Shown here: positions 36,785-46,218 of the stretch, piece after piece
How positions within the stretch are numbered: the stretch's first letter is position 1
How the letters are laid out: each line of letters opens with the position of its first letter
Assembly: GCA_020634975.1 (NCBI GenBank)
Contig: JACKAQ010000001.1
Coordinates: 620,001 to 684,000, forward strand
Length of the DNA: 64,000 nucleotides
Source of the DNA: JACKAQ01 sp020634975 [NCBI: Calditrichia bacterium]
GTDB lineage: Bacteria; Calditrichota; Calditrichia; RBG-13-44-9
Reading direction: 5' to 3'
Made by a program: the position numbers and the translations under genes
The notes under the pieces: model-generated
What the model was told of the DNA's origin: nothing
The model's database searches: none
What the model saw: only the letters and a program-made list of their open reading frames with translations

Positions 36785-39694
36785 ATGGAACTGAAAGCGC
36801 ATTTGCAGGAATTTGGTGCACTCTCGCAATATCTGGCACCGGAAAAAAGCGATATTTTCCGCCGCATCAATTTTGAATATTTGTTGCAACTGAACAATCG
36901 CAGCGTTGAGGAAATGCAAAAAGTCCTTTGGGAAGGTATCTGCACCAATCTCAACAGCCGTCAAAATGGTGTGGAAAATATGGTTCGGAACGGCAAAATG
37001 TCGTACGAATCATTGCAAACGGTGGTCGATCTCAGCTTTTTTCTTCCAAAAATGAACGCTGCGACCGCTTTGGAAAGCATGGCGCCGGTTCAGCTAATTT
37101 CCGAACAAATCAAAGATGATCAGGATGTTTCGCTGTCGCTGTCCAATGTAGCGGTTTCTGAAGAACTTTATTTGCAGGCACTGTACGATTTGCGCGAAGC
37201 GCTTTTCTGTGATAAAGAACAGAGCAAATGGCTGTTGATCGCCGCATTTAAACAGCTACACAAAGCGGTTCGGCTGCATCCGGGCAACTATCACGCCCAG
37301 TTTAATTATGCATATATGTGCAGTTTCTTTTTCCGCAAATTGGAGAAAGCGGAAGAACACTTCGAACTATGTATCAAACATTCTTTTGAGCAAGATATTG
37401 TTATTACTGTATTTGCACTTCGCCACCTTGCGGAAACGCGTCGCGAAATGGAAAAATTTGAAGCTGCTGTGGAAGCATCAAACGAAGCGTTTATGCTCGA
37501 TCGCGGCAAAACATTACAAATCCAGTTTGATCTGGCGCGATATCTCACCCTTGCTAATCAACACGAAAAAGCGTTCAAAAATTTAGAAGATTTGCTGGCT
37601 GATCACTCGGAATATTATTGGCAGGCGATTGCCGAACCGGATTTTTCCCAAAATCAGGAAATTGTTGTGCTGCTCAACGCGTTGTCACGGGCGTATCTCG
37701 ATGTTGATAATTCCGGTGAAAGTGAAGATGATTTTCCCATCGACGATGCATCGCTGGCAGATTTACTCGACGAAAACGAGCGGATCAACAAAGAGCGCCG
37801 TGATGCGGAACAACAGCTCGCAGATCTGTTCAAAAAAGAATTGGAAAACCGTTCAAAATCCGGCAAAAAACCGCGAATTGCAACGCCTCCACCGCCGACC
37901 CAAATTAAGCCAAACAAAAGCGCCGATCCGGAAAACCGCACGAAACCGACGGAAACCGACAGCTCAAATTCACCAAAAACTCCGCGAATTGTGAATGAAT
38001 TTCGCCCGATTGTGGTTCGCGCCAATCCTGAACAACTCAAAAAAGCCCGGAAAAACAATGGCGCAGGTAAGTTGAAAAATGAGCCGGTAAATGGCAACGG
38101 CGAATCCCATTCCGTTGAGAAAGATGCTTCGGATTTGGAAATTCCGCCGTTTTCATCGAGTGCGGAAACGGTGTTCACGGAACCGGAGTCGCCGGTCGAA
38201 CCAGGCGCTTTATTCGACGATAATTCTATTGAAATCAACAACTTGCTAAACCAGATTCGTGAACAATATCTGGAAAACAAAAATCGTTCATTGGCAGAAA
38301 AAGCAGCGCCGTTGCCACCAAAATCACCAGAATCGCAACCGACGCAGGAATCCGCTGCCCAATCCGAACAGGAGCCGGAATCGCAACCGACGCAGGAATC
38401 CGCTGCCCAATCCGAACCAGAGCCGGAACCGCAAATCGACCCGGAAACGGATGATCGCACGACACATAAAAAACAAATCACCGAAGATTTATCAGACATC
38501 ATTTCCGAAATCAACGATTCTGCAGCAACAAATGCCGCAGTTTTGGACGAACCGGAACAGGTTGATCAGCCGGAACACAGCGAAGCGACAAGCGAAACAC
38601 CGGAAATTGATGAAGCAGAGCAAACCGGCAATATTTCCGCCGAGACAGAAAACACTGAAATCACTGAAGAAGCCGTAGATGCAACCGCGATATTCTCCGA
38701 TCCGCTCGACGACATTATTTTGGAAGTGGAATCGCTATTGAGCAAACGGAAAGAAAGCGAAGCTGAGGAAAAATCCACAGCTAAAAACGATGAAACCGGC
38801 GATGTTTTCAGCGACTCGCCAATTGAAACAACTCCGAAAAATGCCCTGATCGATCAGATCGAATCCCAAAATCCGGAAAGCGATGCCAAACTGCCCGAGC
38901 CGGAAACATTGCCCGACAGCAATCAGGACATCGCCAATCTGCTCCGCAAAATCGGCAAAAATATTGAGGAAAAGAAAGCCGATGATTTAACCGACGATCT
39001 GTTCCCCGAAACAGAGTTGCCGGAAAGTCCGCTGATCAAATCCATTCGCCGGCAGTCAGGCACAGAAGAAAACCCACCGGAATTCAGCAAAAATTTGACT
39101 GACACGCCCGAAAGTGATTTGATCGAAAAATTGAATTCAAATTCTGCAGATGAACCGGATTTTTCGGATTTGGAAAATGAGCCGGAATCCGATTTGTTGA
39201 GCAAAATTGCTGCTGCATCTGAAGAATCTACGAGTGAAGCTGACACGCCCGCGACGCCGCAACAGTCTCAAATGAGCGACTTGCTATCGCGAATTGAACA
39301 AAATGCCGCAGCTTCAGAAATGGAAACCCCATTTGCAATGCAGGAAGCTCCATCGCAAGCTGCCGAAGAAACACAATCGCCAAACAACGATAATTTAACA
39401 GATAGACCAGAAAGCACTTCGACTCTCGACGACGACGCTGCCGAAATTCGCTACGAAATGGAGCTCGCGCTGCAACGCTGCGAAGAATTGGACTCGCTGT
39501 TCACCCGGCGCGACAAAGATAAAACCCAAATCAAGATTTACGATATTTCAGAAAACGCCATTAAGTCGTTGAGAAAACTGGGCGATATGGAACGCCGAAA
39601 AGTAGTAAAGTCCACCAAAGCACGCATGCGCCAACATGTTGAATCGTTTCAGGAACGGCATAAAATTATTGCGAAATTCAAACGTAACAATTAA
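36785..39694 (+). CDS. TPR-containing protein with a long acidic low-complexity region
   Basis: I do not recognise this 969-residue protein. The N-terminal 310 residues are helical with TPR-like repeats (about 170-280, for example LEKAEEHFELCIKH and EKFEAAVEASNEAFML). From about 320 to 890 it is low-complexity and acidic (Glu, Pro, Ser, Asp, Gln). It includes a perfect-frame 16-residue duplication (SQPTQESAAQSE) and recurring short motifs such as DLLSKI and NLLRKIGKN that may be binding peptides. The last 80 residues are helical and basic (ERRKVVKSTKARMRQHV). AAAGG lies 6 nt before the ATG. There is no signal peptide. A cytoplasmic scaffold is likely. Confidence 0.8.
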   Translation: MELKAHLQEFGALSQYLAPEKSDIFRRINFEYLLQLNNRSVEEMQKVLWEGICTNLNSRQNGVENMVRNGKMSYESLQTVVDLSFFLPKMNAATALESMAPVQLISEQIKDDQDVSLSLSNVAVSEELYLQALYDLREALFCDKEQSKWLLIAAFKQLHKAVRLHPGNYHAQFNYAYMCSFFFRKLEKAEEHFELCIKHSFEQDIVITVFALRHLAETRREMEKFEAAVEASNEAFMLDRGKTLQIQFDLARYLTLANQHEKAFKNLEDLLADHSEYYWQAIAEPDFSQNQEIVVLLNALSRAYLDVDNSGESEDDFPIDDASLADLLDENERINKERRDAEQQLADLFKKELENRSKSGKKPRIATPPPPTQIKPNKSADPENRTKPTETDSSNSPKTPRIVNEFRPIVVRANPEQLKKARKNNGAGKLKNEPVNGNGESHSVEKDASDLEIPPFSSSAETVFTEPESPVEPGALFDDNSIEINNLLNQIREQYLENKNRSLAEKAAPLPPKSPESQPTQESAAQSEQEPESQPTQESAAQSEPEPEPQIDPETDDRTTHKKQITEDLSDIISEINDSAATNAAVLDEPEQVDQPEHSEATSETPEIDEAEQTGNISAETENTEITEEAVDATAIFSDPLDDIILEVESLLSKRKESEAEEKSTAKNDETGDVFSDSPIETTPKNALIDQIESQNPESDAKLPEPETLPDSNQDIANLLRKIGKNIEEKKADDLTDDLFPETELPESPLIKSIRRQSGTEENPPEFSKNLTDTPESDLIEKLNSNSADEPDFSDLENEPESDLLSKIAAASEESTSEADTPATPQQSQMSDLLSRIEQNAAASEMETPFAMQEAPSQAAEETQSPNNDNLTDRPESTSTLDDDAAEIRYEMELALQRCEELDSLFTRRDKDKTQIKIYDISENAIKSLRKLGDMERRKVVKSTKARMRQHVESFQERHKIIAKFKRNN
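38330..38425 (+). repeat. 48-bp in-frame tandem duplication
   Basis: Two consecutive 48-bp units (38330-38377 and 38378-38425) are almost identical in DNA, differing only at a few bases near the right end. They encode two 16-residue copies of a Glu/Ser/Gln/Pro repeat inside the 969-residue protein. The near identity suggests a recent slippage or duplication event. Confidence 0.9.
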
Positions 39695-39821
39695 GTAAAT
39701 CCTATTGTTTTAGAATATAATTAGCTGCAAATTTGCTTCCCCCTTTATCACAGAATATTTGTTTTATCGGGTCTGTTTGTTTTGCAATTCTCATTTGTGA
39801 AACTTTTTTGCAGGGTCGAAA

Positions 39822-40430
39822 ATGGAAAGCAAATTTGCAGCAATTATTGATGCGCTCGCATCAAACGGATGGATAATTATCCCCGATTTCCTACCGGAAA
39901 ACTATCTCAAAAATCTTGCAGAGGAAGCATCATCAGCCTGGGAATCGGGCGATTTCCGGCGTGCCGGCGTTGGCCAGGGTGATCAACTGAAGGTGCGAAC
40001 CGAAATTCGCAGCGATTTTATCCATTGGCTGGAACCGGAAAACCTGACCGCTTTGCAGCGGGAATATTGGCAATTGCTCGACGATTTGCGGTTGGAAATC
40101 AATCGCCATTTATATTTGGGTTTGCGGAGTTTTGAGGGGCATTTTGCGGTGTATCCTGCGGGTTCATTTTACAAAAAGCACATCGATCAATTCCAGACCA
40201 CCCGGCACCGGATGGTTTCCTGTTTGCTGTATTTGAATGAAAACTGGCAACCGGAAGATGGCGGGCAGTTGCGAATATTTTATCCAGGTTCCGAAGAGCG
40301 CTTCATCGAAGTGCTGCCGACATTCGGTACCTTTGTTTGCTTCCGCAGCGATACGATTGTTCACGAAGTGCTGCCGGCCAAACGTGAGCGCTTCAGCTTG
40401 ACCGGTTGGTTGCGAAAAGATATTATTTGA
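39822..40430 (+). CDS. 2-oxoglutarate/Fe(II) oxygenase (prolyl 4-hydroxylase-like)
   Basis: This 202-residue single-domain enzyme has the double-stranded beta-helix motifs: iron ligands His120 and Asp122 (KKHIDQFQ), His181 (IVHEVLP), and Arg190 for 2-oxoglutarate (KRERFSLTGW). CLLYLNENWQPEDGGQLR is typical of the SM-20/PKHD-like branch. The reaction is hydroxylation of an unknown substrate, perhaps a protein side chain. No signal peptide. The ribosome site is weak. The stop (TGA) is only 4 bp from the convergent hydrolase gene. Confidence 0.9.
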   Translation: MESKFAAIIDALASNGWIIIPDFLPENYLKNLAEEASSAWESGDFRRAGVGQGDQLKVRTEIRSDFIHWLEPENLTALQREYWQLLDDLRLEINRHLYLGLRSFEGHFAVYPAGSFYKKHIDQFQTTRHRMVSCLLYLNENWQPEDGGQLRIFYPGSEERFIEVLPTFGTFVCFRSDTIVHEVLPAKRERFSLTGWLRKDII

Positions 40431-40434
40431 AAAA

Positions 40435-41334
40435 TTATTCCTGCGGCTGTTTCCCAAAATCGCTGTTGCGAAACGTGTTGATAAACGCGTGAATTTGTTG
40501 CCAGACTTCTTCCTGGGCAAATAAATCGTTGTGTCCGGCATCGAAAACCCGCATGTATTGCACCGTTCCTTTCAGCGACGCGGCGATTCGCTGGCTGTGA
40601 TCCACCGGAATCAGTTCATCCTGTTCGCCGTGGATGACCAACACAGGACATTTCACCGATCTGGCGGCTTCGATAGAATTGTATTTTTCATCCACCACCA
40701 ACCCCACTACCCAGCGCGGATAATGATCTGCGGCAGCTTCCGGCAGACTGCTCCACGGGCTCAGCACAATCAATCCGTCCGGCTGCTCTTCCGCGGCAAC
40801 CTGCAACGCAACGCCTGCACCCAACGACCATCCCATAATCACTTTCGGATTTCGCGGAAATTCAGTTGCCAGCCATTCGAACGCGGCTTTTCCGGCAGAC
40901 ACCAGTGCCGATTCGCTGCTTTGGCCATCGGAGGTGCCGTATCCGGGGAAATCAATTGCCAACACATGTGCTTTTATCTGTTGAAATGCCGCAAGTTGCT
41001 GGCTGCGTTTCAACGTTTCCAGATTTTCGGCGTTGCCGTGAAGATACAGGATCACCGGAGTCGAATCCGATGCGGCAGCGTTTTTGTGCAGCCATCCGGT
41101 TACTTTCCCGATGACCGGCACAGGGATGCGCACCTCGTTATATTCTGGGGCAATTTCGCCGACATTGAGCGGCGGAACCGGATAAATGACACCCGGCGCC
41201 ATCCAACGTAACGAAATTAACACCACAACCATCACAGCGGCGAGCAAGATAACCGGCAAAAATTTAGATAGATTCTGCACAATTTTATTCCCGAAATTGT
41301 CAATTTTTGGATTCATGTGTAGCGTAAGCCACAT
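40435..41334 (-). CDS. Membrane-anchored alpha/beta hydrolase
   Basis: This 299-residue protein has one N-terminal membrane segment (about 25-44, FLPVILLAAVMVVVLISLRW). An alpha/beta hydrolase follows, with the oxyanion motif YLHGNAEN, nucleophile Ser170 in GWSLGAG, Asp238 in HGEQDELIP and His267 in DAGHNDL. This resembles the ABHD13/BEM46-like group of serine hydrolases. The substrate is unknown. The hydrolase part should face the periplasm or sit at the membrane. A second ATG (codon 7) is an alternative start; neither has a clear ribosome site. Confidence 0.88.
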   Translation of the reverse strand: MWLTLHMNPKIDNFGNKIVQNLSKFLPVILLAAVMVVVLISLRWMAPGVIYPVPPLNVGEIAPEYNEVRIPVPVIGKVTGWLHKNAAASDSTPVILYLHGNAENLETLKRSQQLAAFQQIKAHVLAIDFPGYGTSDGQSSESALVSAGKAAFEWLATEFPRNPKVIMGWSLGAGVALQVAAEEQPDGLIVLSPWSSLPEAAADHYPRWVVGLVVDEKYNSIEAARSVKCPVLVIHGEQDELIPVDHSQRIAASLKGTVQYMRVFDAGHNDLFAQEEVWQQIHAFINTFRNSDFGKQPQE

Positions 41335-41390
41335 TATTATTTAGGAAACCGAAAGACAGAACTATCGGCAGCCGAACGAGAATCGATGAG

Positions 41391-41597
41391 TTACGATTTC
41401 ACGAAGGTGAATCCGGCGTTGCTTACAGCTGTTTCGAAAGCTGTCTGCGGAATGCTTTCGTTCGATTGAACCGTCACATGACCGCTTTCCAGATTGACCG
41501 AAACAGATTGCACACCGCTGATTTTTTTGATCGATTCTTCCACAGTGTTGGCGCAACCGCCGCATTTCATTCCTTTTACTGTGATAACTGTTTCCAT
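41391..41597 (-). CDS. copZ: Heavy-metal-associated (CopZ-type) chaperone
   Basis: This 68-residue protein is a single HMA domain with the metal-binding motif GMKCGGCA (Cys12, Cys15) and a ferredoxin-like beta-alpha-beta pattern. Such proteins carry Cu(I) to P-type ATPases or repressors. No copper ATPase or CsoR lies in the window, so its partner is elsewhere. GGAG lies 6 nt before the ATG. The gene stands between EgtB and the hydrolase on the same strand. Confidence 0.9.
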   Translation of the reverse strand: METVITVKGMKCGGCANTVEESIKKISGVQSVSVNLESGHVTVQSNESIPQTAFETAVSNAGFTFVKS

Positions 41598-41661
41598 TGA
41601 TGCTCCAAATTGATTTTTTGTGTATTAAAGTAGCTGAATAAATTATGCTGAACGCCGGGTC

Positions 41662-41681
41662 ATTCCTGCGGAGGCAGGAAT
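41662..41681. repeat. Short palindromic repeat in the EgtB-CopZ spacer
   Basis: ATTCCTGC (41662-41669) and GCAGGAAT (41674-41681) form a perfect 8-bp stem with a GGAG loop. A T-rich stretch follows on the plus strand, but no plus-strand gene precedes it, so it is not an obvious terminator. It resembles the short dispersed palindromes found in many bacterial genomes. Confidence 0.5.
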
Positions 41682-41745
41682 CTCATTTTTTGAACCGCAC
41701 AATTCTCACACATTAATTTGTTTCAACTTATTTATTTTCAAAAAA

Positions 41746-43020
41746 TTACACATCTTCAGCCAATCGAAACCCTTTGAATTGCCAGCGCTTATCCGTCTGG
41801 AAAAAATTGCGGTAGGTAATCCGCGCATGATTTTCGGAAGTGGCGCAGGAGCCGCCGCGCAACACCATTTGGTTGATCATAAATTTGCCGTTGTATTCGC
41901 CGAGCGGACCTTCTTCCTGCCGGTAACCGGGATAGGGCAGATAGCTGCTGCGCGTCCATTCCCACACATCGCCGAGCATCTGTTTCAGCCCGCTGCCCAT
42001 CGCCTCGCTTTCGGATAGCGGGAGCGGATGGAAATTTTGGCGATCATAAAAATTCTGTCCGTCAGGTTGCTGGTGGGTCATTCTGGCGGCAACTTCCCAT
42101 TCGGCTTCCGTGGGCAGCCGTTTGCCCGACCAGTGCGCAAAAGCGTCCGCTTCAAAATAACTGACGTGGCAAACCGGTGCGCTCAAATTGAGTTTTTGCA
42201 ATCCGCCGAGCGTAAATTCGTGCCATTCACCGTCGATGTTTTCCCAATAGAGCGGCTTTGTCCAGCCTTCGGTTTTCACCGTTTCCCAGCCTTCGGAAAG
42301 CCACCAGCGGAAATCGGTGTAGCCGTCATCTTCGATAAACGCCAGATAATCGCCGTTGGTTACCAATCGATCAGCCAACCTAAAGTCTTGTAAATATTGC
42401 TTATGCACCGGTCGCTCGTTATCGTAATAAAAGCCTTCGCCCTGATAACCGATTTCGTGCACGCCACCGGAAAATTCGACAAATTCCGTCGCCGGAATGG
42501 CAGTTGTTCGGCTGAGTTTGTCTTTTAATTTGCGATACGCCGGACGCAGCGGCGAGCTTGCCAAAATATATTTGATGTCCGTGAGCAGCAATTCCTGATG
42601 CTGCTGTTCGTGGTTCAGCGATAAAATGATCAGTTTGCTGAACTGCGGATATTGCGCTTCGTCCACTTTTTCGATGAGTTCGCACATGCGATCGGTGATA
42701 TATTTGCGATATGCCAACGTTTCCGTGAGCGTCGGGCGGGACATGTGCCCGCGGGTGTTCCGGTCGATGCGCTGCCCGAACGATTCGTAATACGAGTTGA
42801 ACACATAGGCATATTGCGGATGAAACCATTGGTAATCCGAAATCATTTTATCCAGAAACATGGCTTCGAAAAACCAGCTGGTGTGACCCATGTGCCATTT
42901 TGGCGGGCTGACATCCATCACGGGCTGGATGACGTGATCCTCGACGGTCAGCGGTTCGCAAATGGCTTCGGTTACCTTGCGCACCTCGCGAAAAAAGGTA
43001 GTCAATTCGTTGCGATTCAT
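41746..43020 (-). CDS. egtB: Ergothioneine-biosynthesis sulfoxide synthase EgtB-like
   Basis: EgtB joins cysteine or gamma-glutamylcysteine to hercynine in an oxygen- and iron-dependent step. This 424-residue protein has the N-terminal DinB-like helical domain with likely iron ligands His46 (KWHMGHTSWFFE), His137 and His141 (LNHEQQHQE), and a C-terminal formylglycine-generating-enzyme-like sulfatase-modifying domain (about 175-424, with RLPTEAEWEVAAR and VLRGGSCATS). Related families (OvoA, SenA) share this plan. No egtD methyltransferase lies in the window. GGAGG lies 7 nt before the ATG. It is downstream of the glucan locus terminator and belongs to a separate transcript. Confidence 0.88.
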   Translation of the reverse strand: MNRNELTTFFREVRKVTEAICEPLTVEDHVIQPVMDVSPPKWHMGHTSWFFEAMFLDKMISDYQWFHPQYAYVFNSYYESFGQRIDRNTRGHMSRPTLTETLAYRKYITDRMCELIEKVDEAQYPQFSKLIILSLNHEQQHQELLLTDIKYILASSPLRPAYRKLKDKLSRTTAIPATEFVEFSGGVHEIGYQGEGFYYDNERPVHKQYLQDFRLADRLVTNGDYLAFIEDDGYTDFRWWLSEGWETVKTEGWTKPLYWENIDGEWHEFTLGGLQKLNLSAPVCHVSYFEADAFAHWSGKRLPTEAEWEVAARMTHQQPDGQNFYDRQNFHPLPLSESEAMGSGLKQMLGDVWEWTRSSYLPYPGYRQEEGPLGEYNGKFMINQMVLRGGSCATSENHARITYRNFFQTDKRWQFKGFRLAEDV

Positions 43021-43214
43021 GGGGCATCCTCCTTTTTTGTCATTTTCATTTCAGAATATATCACCCGCAAATCCCGTTGTAAAGCAAAAGACCGATTTGA
43101 TCAAAATGCGAAGTGCGAAAAGTGAAAAGTGAAGTGCGGGGTTCGTTGGGTGTAGCGGAACAGCAAGCTGACCACTTTTCCCCTTCAACTCATAAATTCC
43201 ATTCGCCCATTCAC

Positions 43215-43254
43215 AAAAAAAACGCCGGACAGCCCACAAATAACCACCCGGCGT
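43215..43254 (-). terminator. Rho-independent terminator at the end of the alpha-glucan locus
   Basis: ACGCCGG and CCGGCGT (43248-43254 with 43222-43228) form a 7-bp stem with a 19-nt loop. On the minus strand eight T follow directly. The hairpin is 30 bp beyond the stop of the last amylase gene and separates the locus from egtB. Confidence 0.82.
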
Positions 43255-43284
43255 AATACATTATTTTGCAATAAATTATCGCGA

Positions 43285-46200
43285 TTACTTCATCAAAATC
43301 ATTTTGCGGGACTGGATAAAATCACCCGCCTGCAGGCGGTAAATATAAATGCCGCTGGCGATGCGCTCGCCGAGATCGTTGGTGCCGTCCCATTGCACGG
43401 CGTAATTTCCGGTGGACTGTTTTTGGGAAACCAGCGTTTTTACCAATTGTCCCAAGGTGTTGTAAATTTTAAGATTAACATCGCTAATCGATGGCAATTG
43501 ATAGCTGATAGCCGTCGTCGGATTGAATGGATTCGGGTAATTTTGCGCCAATGCAAATTGCAGCGGCGCCGTTCCCGGCAGCTCGTCGTCGATGCCCAGC
43601 AGCAGGTCGCTGTCCGGCGGATCGAGGCGCACATCGGTGTAAATATGGAATTCGCCGGGCTGCATCGAAACATTCTGGTTGGTTGCGGTCACCACTATGC
43701 TGTCGCCGCTAAAATAATCGTACCAGGTGCCGGTGTGGGCAAACTTGCCGTTCACGCTCAGTTGAAAAACGCCGAAATTCCCGACGATGCTCACTTTCAT
43801 TTCCGGGTGCGCCAGCGTAATCACTTTGCCGCCAACCGGACTGGCCAAATCCTGGGTTACTGTAGTTGCCGGATCGCGGAAAACAGCGTTTTCCCGACGC
43901 AATTTCAGCAACGCCTGATAGGTTCGATAGAGCCGCTTCCGGTTAATTTCCGTATTGTATTCCCACAAAATGGGTTTTTCGCACACCCGGCAGGGATCGT
44001 CAATGGAAATATCGTAGCCCAATTCGCCAAACTGCCAGATCATTTTCGGACCGGGAATGGTCAGGAAAAACGCCGCCGCCATTTTGTTGCGATTGATGGC
44101 GGTATTAAAATCTTTCACGCTGTAACCGCCGGAGCTGTTGCCAAACGCCAGATTTTTGAACATCAGGCGCTCCTCATCGTGGCTCTCCATGTAGGTCACC
44201 AGATGTGCTTTGCTCCACCCGCGCTGCCCGAAATAGCCCCACGAAAAATTCGATTTGCCGCCATCGTGGTAACCCATCGTGGCTTCGTTATAATTGTAAT
44301 TCAGGTTGCCCCAAATGAGCATGCCCTGATTGTACTCCGCCAATTCCTTCTCTTCGTTGTTGGGCGCAAAATGTTCGAGAATGACAACGGCGGTACTGTC
44401 GAAATCCCAGATGACATCCGCCATGCGTTTGAGGATGGCGATTCGCGCCGGATCGTACGCGCCGCCATCGCCGGGTGTGTTGGTAAATCCTTTGGTGAAA
44501 TCGAAGCGATAGCCATCGATCTTGTATTCCTGCAACCAAAATAAATTCACCCGGTCGATAAAGTTTTTGGTGTGCACGCTTTCATGATTGAAATCGTAAC
44601 CGAATGAAAATACTTGATTTGGCGACACTTCGTTGAACCACGGATTGTTGGCCGCCGGACGCCCGAGCAGCTCGTTCCAATACATCCGCACCATCGGCGA
44701 TTGCCCGTAGGCGTGGTTGAGCACGATGTCCATCAACACCGCAATCCCGCGCCGGTGGCATTCATCGATGAAGGTTTTCAGCGCATCGGCGGTGCCGTAA
44801 TATTTGTCCGGCGCAAAGAAAAATGAGGGATTGTAACCCCAACTGGAGTTGCCCTCAAACTCGTTAAACGGCATCAGCTCGATGGCGTTGATGCCCAGAT
44901 GTTGCAAATAATCCAGCGTATCAATCAGCGTTTCGTAATCGTGGCGCTCGATAAAATCGCGCAGCAGCAATTCGTAAATCACCAATTCATCCTGCGGCGG
45001 ACGCTGAAAAGTATCGCTGTACACCCAGTTGAATTCGGGTTGCGCCGTTTGGATCACCGAAACCGGTTCGCCGGTTTTTCCGGCGGGATAGGGTTTCAAA
45101 TTCGGATACGTGACCGATGGAATAAATGAATCGTTCCACGGATCGAGCACTTTTTCGGTGTAGGGATCGGCGATGCGAATGCTGCCATCGATGAGATACT
45201 GGAATGCGTATTCCTGCCCCGCAACGAGGTTATCCAATGTGATCCACCAAAGCGTGCTGTCCGGCGATGGCGCATAACGATTCATGTAAAACGCATCGTC
45301 CACCAGCCAATCGTTGAAATCGCCGATCAGATACACAAATTCTTTTTCCGGTGCAAACAGCGCCAACGTTACGGTCGAATTATTGATGTAATTGATGCCC
45401 GGTTTGATGCCGGATGGCGGCAGCGCGTTGGTCGGCTCGGTGTTGATTTTTACATCGAAATCCACCGTGTCGGCGGTGAGGTTTACCGCGGTGGCGATCA
45501 GCCGGAAGCTGCGAAATCCGGCAGGTTGACCGGCAGTGAAAAATTCGTAACCGATTGAATCTGTTGAACTTTGGGCAACCAGCGAGCCATCGAGATACAG
45601 CGCCATTGTGCTCACTTCCGTGCCGCCGGCTTTGGCGGAAACCAGCACCGTATCATCTGCGCTGGCGAACACCGGTGAGCGACGCGGATCGCCGTATTGA
45701 GATGAAACGCTCGGCGAAATCAGCACTGCCGCAATGCCCGGCTCGTAAACCGGTGCGTAAATATCTGCACCGCCAACCGCACGCCCCGTTGTTCCTCCAT
45801 CGCTGCTGCGGAACACAAATGATAAATTCTCAATCGTCTCTGCAGGGTTTGGCAAGCCGTAATATTCACGTGGAAAACCGATCACCAGTTGATACAAATC
45901 CGGACTGATTCGCGTCAATTTATTTGCCGGTGTGTTGGCCAAATTATTGTTCGACCCGTTCGGCCACGGCGTTTTGACATATTTCCAGTCTGAAAGTCCG
46001 GTACTCAAATTGGTGATCACACCGGTGTGCGCATACACATCGCCGTTAAACCCCTGCAATCCGCCATCGCCTTCGGTCGCATCAAAAATCACGACAATCG
46101 AATCATTTTCCGTCGGAAATTCGGGAACGGTCACAACTACCTGCGCCGTTGCGATTGAAAATGCTGCCAGTAAAAATAACAGCGTAACGAAACGTTTCAT
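43285..46200 (-). CDS. Secreted GH13 alpha-amylase with type IX-style C-terminal tail
   Basis: The 971-residue protein has a signal peptide (about 1-19, FSIATAQ). Beta-rich N-terminal domains include a CBM48/E-set-like module (about 275-345, VYLIGDFNDWLVDD). A GH13 barrel (about 400-850) carries Asp567 (GYRFDF), Glu609 (VILEHF) and Asp675 (ESHDEER), the nucleophile, acid and stabiliser, plus DIVLNH (491-496). The last 90 residues form a FlgD-like/T9SS type A tail (NYPNPFNPTTAISYQL, ending in RKMILMK). It should cut starch or maltodextrin at or outside the cell surface. AGGAG lies 8 nt before the ATG. It is the last gene of the locus. Confidence 0.93.
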   Translation of the reverse strand: MKRFVTLLFLLAAFSIATAQVVVTVPEFPTENDSIVVIFDATEGDGGLQGFNGDVYAHTGVITNLSTGLSDWKYVKTPWPNGSNNNLANTPANKLTRISPDLYQLVIGFPREYYGLPNPAETIENLSFVFRSSDGGTTGRAVGGADIYAPVYEPGIAAVLISPSVSSQYGDPRRSPVFASADDTVLVSAKAGGTEVSTMALYLDGSLVAQSSTDSIGYEFFTAGQPAGFRSFRLIATAVNLTADTVDFDVKINTEPTNALPPSGIKPGINYINNSTVTLALFAPEKEFVYLIGDFNDWLVDDAFYMNRYAPSPDSTLWWITLDNLVAGQEYAFQYLIDGSIRIADPYTEKVLDPWNDSFIPSVTYPNLKPYPAGKTGEPVSVIQTAQPEFNWVYSDTFQRPPQDELVIYELLLRDFIERHDYETLIDTLDYLQHLGINAIELMPFNEFEGNSSWGYNPSFFFAPDKYYGTADALKTFIDECHRRGIAVLMDIVLNHAYGQSPMVRMYWNELLGRPAANNPWFNEVSPNQVFSFGYDFNHESVHTKNFIDRVNLFWLQEYKIDGYRFDFTKGFTNTPGDGGAYDPARIAILKRMADVIWDFDSTAVVILEHFAPNNEEKELAEYNQGMLIWGNLNYNYNEATMGYHDGGKSNFSWGYFGQRGWSKAHLVTYMESHDEERLMFKNLAFGNSSGGYSVKDFNTAINRNKMAAAFFLTIPGPKMIWQFGELGYDISIDDPCRVCEKPILWEYNTEINRKRLYRTYQALLKLRRENAVFRDPATTVTQDLASPVGGKVITLAHPEMKVSIVGNFGVFQLSVNGKFAHTGTWYDYFSGDSIVVTATNQNVSMQPGEFHIYTDVRLDPPDSDLLLGIDDELPGTAPLQFALAQNYPNPFNPTTAISYQLPSISDVNLKIYNTLGQLVKTLVSQKQSTGNYAVQWDGTNDLGERIASGIYIYRLQAGDFIQSRKMILMK

Positions 46201-46218
46201 CAGATAACTCCTTAAAAA

